The notes under the pieces: model-generated | Database searches by the model: none | The model's input: only the letters and a program-made list of their open reading frames with translations | What the model was told of the DNA's origin: nothing | Part shown: positions 5,362 to 5,846 of the stretch, piece by piece | Numbering within the stretch: the first letter of the stretch is position 1 | How the letters are laid out: each line of letters begins with the position of its first letter | DNA from: Methylobacter sp. | Lineage (GTDB): Bacteria; Pseudomonadota; Gammaproteobacteria; Methylococcales; Methylomonadaceae | Assembly (NCBI GenBank): GCA_003158415.1 | Contig: PMJA01000380.1 | Coordinates: 400-6,245 of the forward strand | Direction: 5' to 3' | DNA: 5,846 bases | Program-made: the position numbers and the translations under genes

Positions 5362-5846
5362 CTACCGCCTCATGCCGCGTACATTGTTTTTTATACCGCG
5401 AACCATATTGGCTATATTGCCGGATTTAAACTTCTTCATCATTTTTTGCATCATCAAAAACTGCTTCAGCATGCGGTTAACATCGTGCAGTTCCTGGCCG
5501 CATCCGGTGGCGATCCGCTTTTTGCGATTACCTTTAATCAAATCAGGAAAGCGTCTTTCCTGCATCGTCATTGAACTAATCACCGCAATTTGGCGGGCGA
5601 GCATTTTATCATTGATTTTTTCTTTCATCTCGGAGGGAACCGCATTCATACCCGGCAACTTTTCCAGCATGGAACCAACCCCGCCCATACGCTGCATTTC
5701 CTGCAATTGCTCACGAAAATCTTCCAGATCAAAACCCTTGCCCTTCTGGATTTTTTTAACCAGTTTCTCGGCTTTTTCCTTATCGACCTTTTGCTCAATT
5801 TCTTCAATCAGGCTGAGCATATCCCCCATGCCTAAAATTCGGGAGG
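5362..5846 (-). CDS. ffh: Signal recognition particle protein Ffh, C-terminal part (cut by window edge)
   Basis: Ffh is the GTPase of the signal recognition particle. With 4.5S RNA it binds hydrophobic signal sequences on nascent chains and delivers ribosomes to FtsY at the membrane. The frame stays open to the window edge, so the N and G domains lie outside. What remains starts SRILGMGDMLSLIEEIEQKV, the end of the G domain linker, and continues into the methionine-rich M domain. Seen there are the finger-loop region MQRMGGVGSMLEKLPGMN, the helix ISSMTMQER, the RNA-binding segment IKGNRKKRIATGCG, DVNRMLKQF and MMQKMMKKF. The tail is short and basic (RGIKNNVRGMRR). In the RNA-binding segment most homologues read GSG where this one has GCG, with Cys encoded at 5502-5500. 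The ATG at 5829 is an internal methionine, not the start. Confidence 0.97.
   Translation of the reverse strand, partial: SRILGMGDMLSLIEEIEQKVDKEKAEKLVKKIQKGKGFDLEDFREQLQEMQRMGGVGSMLEKLPGMNAVPSEMKEKINDKMLARQIAVISSMTMQERRFPDLIKGNRKKRIATGCGQELHDVNRMLKQFLMMQKMMKKFKSGNIANMVRGIKNNVRGMRR

Noticed and set aside
1..5846. tRNA, rRNA, CRISPR array, toxin-antitoxin pair or defence genes
   Set aside because: I looked on both strands and saw no cloverleaf, no regularly spaced direct repeats and no such protein families. The gene-free stretches are all shorter than 170 bp.

Overview
The window looks like a chromosomal housekeeping segment of a gammaproteobacterium with moderate GC. The protein sequences are clearly proteobacterial: ParC, Ffh and TrmD align closely with their Escherichia coli counterparts, down to shared catalytic residue numbering in TrmD. 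The order rpsP-rimM-trmD-rplS next to ffh is the classical gammaproteobacterial trmD operon. A gamma methanotroph (Methylococcales) or a relative is my best guess from the general look of the ParC and thioesterase sequences. That is an impression from memory, not a demonstration.

All intact genes are on the minus strand, so transcription runs from right to left. At the right edge is the 3' part of ffh (SRP protein, M domain), cut by the window. A 137-bp AT-rich gap follows, holding a plausible promoter with a 15-bp palindrome over its -35 box. Then comes the tightly packed operon rpsP (S16), rimM, trmD, rplS (L19), with gaps of 4, 8 and 9 bp. It is closed by a strong intrinsic terminator at 3315-3342. 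After a 100-bp gap with a bulged hairpin, a second unit begins: a hotdog-fold acyl-CoA thioesterase, then parC (topoisomerase IV subunit A), whose GTG start directly abuts the thioesterase stop codon. parE is not in the window.

The left 480 bp are accessory in character. A small gene for a coiled-coil, C-terminally membrane-anchored protein (DUF1640-like) has its own good promoter and Shine-Dalgarno but no ATG, GTG or TTG in the expected place. At the extreme left edge, on the plus strand, is the tail of a truncated ISAs1-family (H-repeat type) transposase N-terminal region that stops at 77. It is followed by a short GC-rich palindromic segment.

Functionally the window joins ribosome and tRNA maturation (S16, RimM, TrmD, L19), co-translational protein targeting (Ffh), chromosome decatenation (ParC) and acyl-CoA hydrolysis. 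The initiation signals in the trmD operon differ by product: the two ribosomal protein genes have good Shine-Dalgarno sequences, while rimM (TTG start) and trmD have none. This fits the unequal expression known for this operon in E. coli. I see no undescribed multi-gene system. The most unusual items are the start-codon-less DUF1640-like gene, the transposase relic and the palindrome on the rpsP promoter.
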